A stretch of 64,000 bases of DNA, from the NCBI RefSeq assembly GCF_019443505.1, contig NZ_CP080377.1, positions 496,001 through 560,000 on the forward strand, written 5' to 3'. The stretch comes from Janthinobacterium sp. PAMC25594. GTDB taxonomy: Bacteria; Pseudomonadota; Gammaproteobacteria; Burkholderiales; Burkholderiaceae_D. Made by a program: the position numbers and the translations under genes. Shown here one piece after another: positions 62,036-64,000 of this stretch. Under the pieces are notes generated by a model. The model ran no database searches, was not told the DNA's origin, and saw nothing but the letters and a program-made list of their open reading frames with translations. Position 1 is the stretch's first letter, and every line of letters begins with the position of its first letter.

Positions 62036-62248
62036 GGAAGTCTCCGGTAGCGGCGTGCGTGAAGGATGGGCATGGCCTAGCTTAAAAAGATGGGCGCCGC
62101 TCTCCTTGATTGCGCTCAACAAGCCGCCGTTTGTCCGCGCGCCGGCTGGCCGCCGCCCCGTGTTTCTTGTTCCCGCTCAAGAATGGCCGGATCGGCAACC
62201 GTAGAATTTCCCGGACGGCGATGCTCAGGCCGCAACCATTGGGAGCAC
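62036..62248. promoter_or_regulatory. divergent spacer, prsT / sugar dehydrogenase
   Basis: A 213-bp region between prsT (minus) and the nucleotide-sugar dehydrogenase (plus). It must hold both promoters. No clear -35/-10 pair, sigma54 site or long palindrome was found. Confidence 0.3.
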
Positions 62249-63571
62249 ATGCATATGGACAGCAAGGTGGATGGCACTGCGAATAACAAGGCGGGCGTGG
62301 TGGCGGTGGTGGGGCTCGGTTATGTCGGCTTGCAGCTGGCCGTGGCGTTCGGCATGCGCCAGCGCACCATCGGCGTTGACTTGTCGGCACGCAAGGTAGA
62401 AAGTTACCGCAACCATGTCGACCCCACGGGCGAAGTGAGCACAGAACAGCTGCGCGCGGCGCAGTGGCTGAGCGTGGGCTGCGATCCGGCCGAGCTGCAA
62501 CTGGCCGATTTCATCGTCGTGGCCGTCCCCACGCCCGTCGACAGCGCGCACAATCCCGATTTCTCCGCCCTGGCCGGCGCCAGCGCGGCCGTCGGCCGCC
62601 ATATGCGGCGCGGCGCCACCGTCATCTACGAATCCACCGTGTATCCGGGCGCCACCGAGGAAATCTGCATCCCCATCCTCGAGCGGCATTCGGGCCTGCG
62701 CTGGAAGGAAGATTTTCATGTCGGCTTTTCGCCCGAGCGCATCAACCCCGGCGACAAGGACCACACCCTGCACAGCATCCGCAAGGTGGTTTCGGGCGAC
62801 GACGACGCCACGCTGGACAAGGTGGCCGCCCTGTACGAAGGCGTGGTCGCGGCCGGCGTGCACCGGGCCTCGAGCATCCGCGTGGCCGAAGCGGCCAAGG
62901 TCATCGAAAACACGCAGCGCGACCTGAACATCGCGCTGATGAACGAGCTGGCCATCATCTTCGACCGCATCGGCATCGATACCCTGGAAGTGCTGCAGGC
63001 GGCGGGCACCAAATGGAATTTCCTGCCGTTCCGGCCCGGCCTGGTGGGCGGCCACTGCATCGGCGTCGACCCGTATTATTTGACGCACAAGGCGGAAATG
63101 CTGGGCTACCATCCGCATGTGATCCTGGCCGGGCGCCGCATCAACGACGGCATGGCCAAATTCGTGGCGGAAAAGACCATCAAGGAAATGGTGCGCGCCG
63201 GTTTCAAATTGAAAGGGTCGCACGTCAACGTGCTGGGCCTGACCTTCAAGGAAAATTGTCCGGACTTGCGCAACTCGAAAGTGGTCGACATGATCCACGA
63301 ACTGCAATCGTACGGCGTGCAGGTGCATGTGCACGACCCCGTCGCCGATGGCCGCGAAGCGCTGGAAGAGTATGGTTTGAGCCTGGAAAGCTGGGAACAG
63401 CTGCCGCGGGCCGAGGCCATCATCAGCGCCGTCTCGCACCAGGCCTTGCTGGCCCGTCCGCTGGCTGACTTCCAGGCCAAGGTGCTGGAAAACGGCTGCT
63501 TCATCGACATCAAGTCGCATTTCGACCCCCACCCGCTGGAAGACGGCGGCCTGCACGTGTGGCGGCTGTGA
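62249..63571 (+). CDS. UDP-N-acetyl-D-hexosamine dehydrogenase (WbpO/TviB-like)
   Basis: A 440-residue UDP-sugar dehydrogenase. The NAD site [18 protein letters not shown] is at residues 17-34; [17 protein letters not shown], and the central [10 protein letters not shown] precede the catalytic Cys270 in [11 protein letters not shown]. It is closest to enzymes forming UDP-GalNAcA or UDP-ManNAcA, rather than UDP-glucose dehydrogenases. SD GGGAG stands 3 bases before the first ATG and 9 bases before the next (62255); the latter start may be the real one. Its stop overlaps the start of the epimerase gene (TGATG). Confidence 0.9.
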   Translation: MHMDSKVDGTANNKAGVVAVVGLGYVGLQLAVAFGMRQRTIGVDLSARKVESYRNHVDPTGEVSTEQLRAAQWLSVGCDPAELQLADFIVVAVPTPVDSAHNPDFSALAGASAAVGRHMRRGATVIYESTVYPGATEEICIPILERHSGLRWKEDFHVGFSPERINPGDKDHTLHSIRKVVSGDDDATLDKVAALYEGVVAAGVHRASSIRVAEAAKVIENTQRDLNIALMNELAIIFDRIGIDTLEVLQAAGTKWNFLPFRPGLVGGHCIGVDPYYLTHKAEMLGYHPHVILAGRRINDGMAKFVAEKTIKEMVRAGFKLKGSHVNVLGLTFKENCPDLRNSKVVDMIHELQSYGVQVHVHDPVADGREALEEYGLSLESWEQLPRAEAIISAVSHQALLARPLADFQAKVLENGCFIDIKSHFDPHPLEDGGLHVWRL

Positions 63572-64000
63572 TGGCGGCCGATACCCTCGATCCGGCCGGC
63601 GGCGATAGCGCGTATGCCCAGGCCTGCGCGCAGCTGGCGCAAACGCCGCGCCGCTGGCTGGTGACGGGCGTGGCCGGCTTCATCGGCTCGCACCTGCTGG
63701 AAACCTTGCTGCGGCTGGGCCAGGAAGTGCGCGGCCTGGACAATTTCATGACGGGCCACCGCCATAATCTGGAGCAAGTACGCGCCAGCGTGGGCGAAGC
63801 GGCGTGGCGGCGCTTCACCTTCATCGAAGGCGATATCCGCGACCCGCAGGCGTGTGCGCGCGCGTGCGGCGCGCCAGCGCCGGCCGCCGGCAGTGGCGAC
63901 GGCAAGGCAGATGGGGGCGGCGGCGGCTTGAGCGAGCACGGCAGTGCCGATCCGGGCGGCCCCGTCGCCGTCGATTTTGTGCTGCACCAGGCGGCGCTCG
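63571..64000 (+). CDS. NAD-dependent epimerase (WbpP/TviC-like), 5' part only
   Basis: The first 143 residues of an extended SDR reach the right window edge. The NAD motif [17 protein letters not shown] is at residues 31-47, followed by the [16 protein letters not shown] segment typical of UDP-GlcNAc C4-epimerases (WbpP, TviC). Residues about 100-133 are a Gly/Ala/Asp-rich low-complexity insertion between ARACG and [10 protein letters not shown], a place where homologues have only a few residues. It is translationally coupled to the dehydrogenase, suggesting a TviB/TviC-like pair for the same sugar nucleotide. Confidence 0.82.
   Translation, partial: MAADTLDPAGGDSAYAQACAQLAQTPRRWLVTGVAGFIGSHLLETLLRLGQEVRGLDNFMTGHRHNLEQVRASVGEAAWRRFTFIEGDIRDPQACARACGAPAPAAGSGDGKADGGGGGLSEHGSADPGGPVAVDFVLHQAAL

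Noticed and set aside
1..64000. CRISPR arrays, tRNA or rRNA genes, insertion sequences with transposase
   Set aside because: No regularly spaced repeats, no recognisable tRNA or rRNA sequence and no transposase-like protein were seen. The only mobile-like structure is the small foldback element at 29775-29940.

Overview
The window is about 64 kb of high-GC, densely packed DNA, probably from a betaproteobacterium of the Oxalobacteraceae (Janthinobacterium/Duganella/Massilia type). That assignment rests on gene content: an exosortase A (XrtA)/PEP-CTERM exopolysaccharide locus, a DUF3297-type protein, and a torS-like hybrid kinase beside a GGDEF/EAL regulator. It is an inference, since no rRNA or tRNA is present to confirm it.

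Left part (1-6.6 kb): a minus-strand operon that looks like a sialic acid (N-acetylneuraminate) utilisation cluster. From promoter to window edge it holds a NanM-like kelch mutarotase, a FadR/GntR repressor, a family-5 solute-binding protein, two Dpp-type permeases, a DHDPS/NanA-family lyase and the start of an ATPase. From 6.7 to 20 kb there is a mosaic of single genes: DUF3297, a repeat-containing hydrophilic protein, a GFA-type zinc protein, an Imm33-like small gene pair, a metallophosphoesterase, a doubly broken serine hydrolase-TPR gene, an S41 protease, a DJ-1/PfpI protein, a lipid A-type phosphoethanolamine transferase, ferredoxin-NADP reductase, an OafA-type acyltransferase and a DASS transporter.

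Middle part (19.7-37.4 kb): a four-gene signalling operon (periplasmic binding protein, TorS-like hybrid kinase, REC-GGDEF-EAL-REC regulator, small Cys protein). It is followed by a TetR/SDR/MDR group whose TetR gene and SDR gene share an operator sequence. The MDR protein has lost its cofactor domain. Next come a MITE-like foldback element, a gamma-glutamylcyclotransferase-like gene, a secreted T1/Sa-type ribonuclease, a YtcJ-like amidohydrolase after an A+T-rich spacer, and a Fur-controlled cytochrome c-FTR1 iron permease. A secreted protein of unknown function and an alcohol dehydrogenase broken by one amber codon complete this part.

Right part (37.4-64 kb): the XrtA exopolysaccharide locus. 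A 12-gene minus-strand operon (54149 to 37433) encodes the chain-length protein, BY-kinase, outer-membrane protein, WecB epimerase, deacetylase, FemAB protein, four glycosyltransferase modules, exosortase A-EpsI and an amidotransferase. Many of its genes overlap by ATGA. Its last gene is a single-frame fusion of a glycosyltransferase with a CapK/PaaK-like ligase. Divergently transcribed are the export lipoprotein and a FeeM-like N-acyltransferase. A further minus-strand operon encodes the PrsT TPR lipoprotein, a Wzy/ligase-like membrane protein and a trypsin-like protease. A nucleotide-sugar dehydrogenase and an epimerase run off the right end. Together these genes cover sugar-nucleotide synthesis, chain assembly, polymerisation, modification and export, plus C-terminal sorting of PEP-CTERM proteins; no PEP-CTERM substrate is encoded here.
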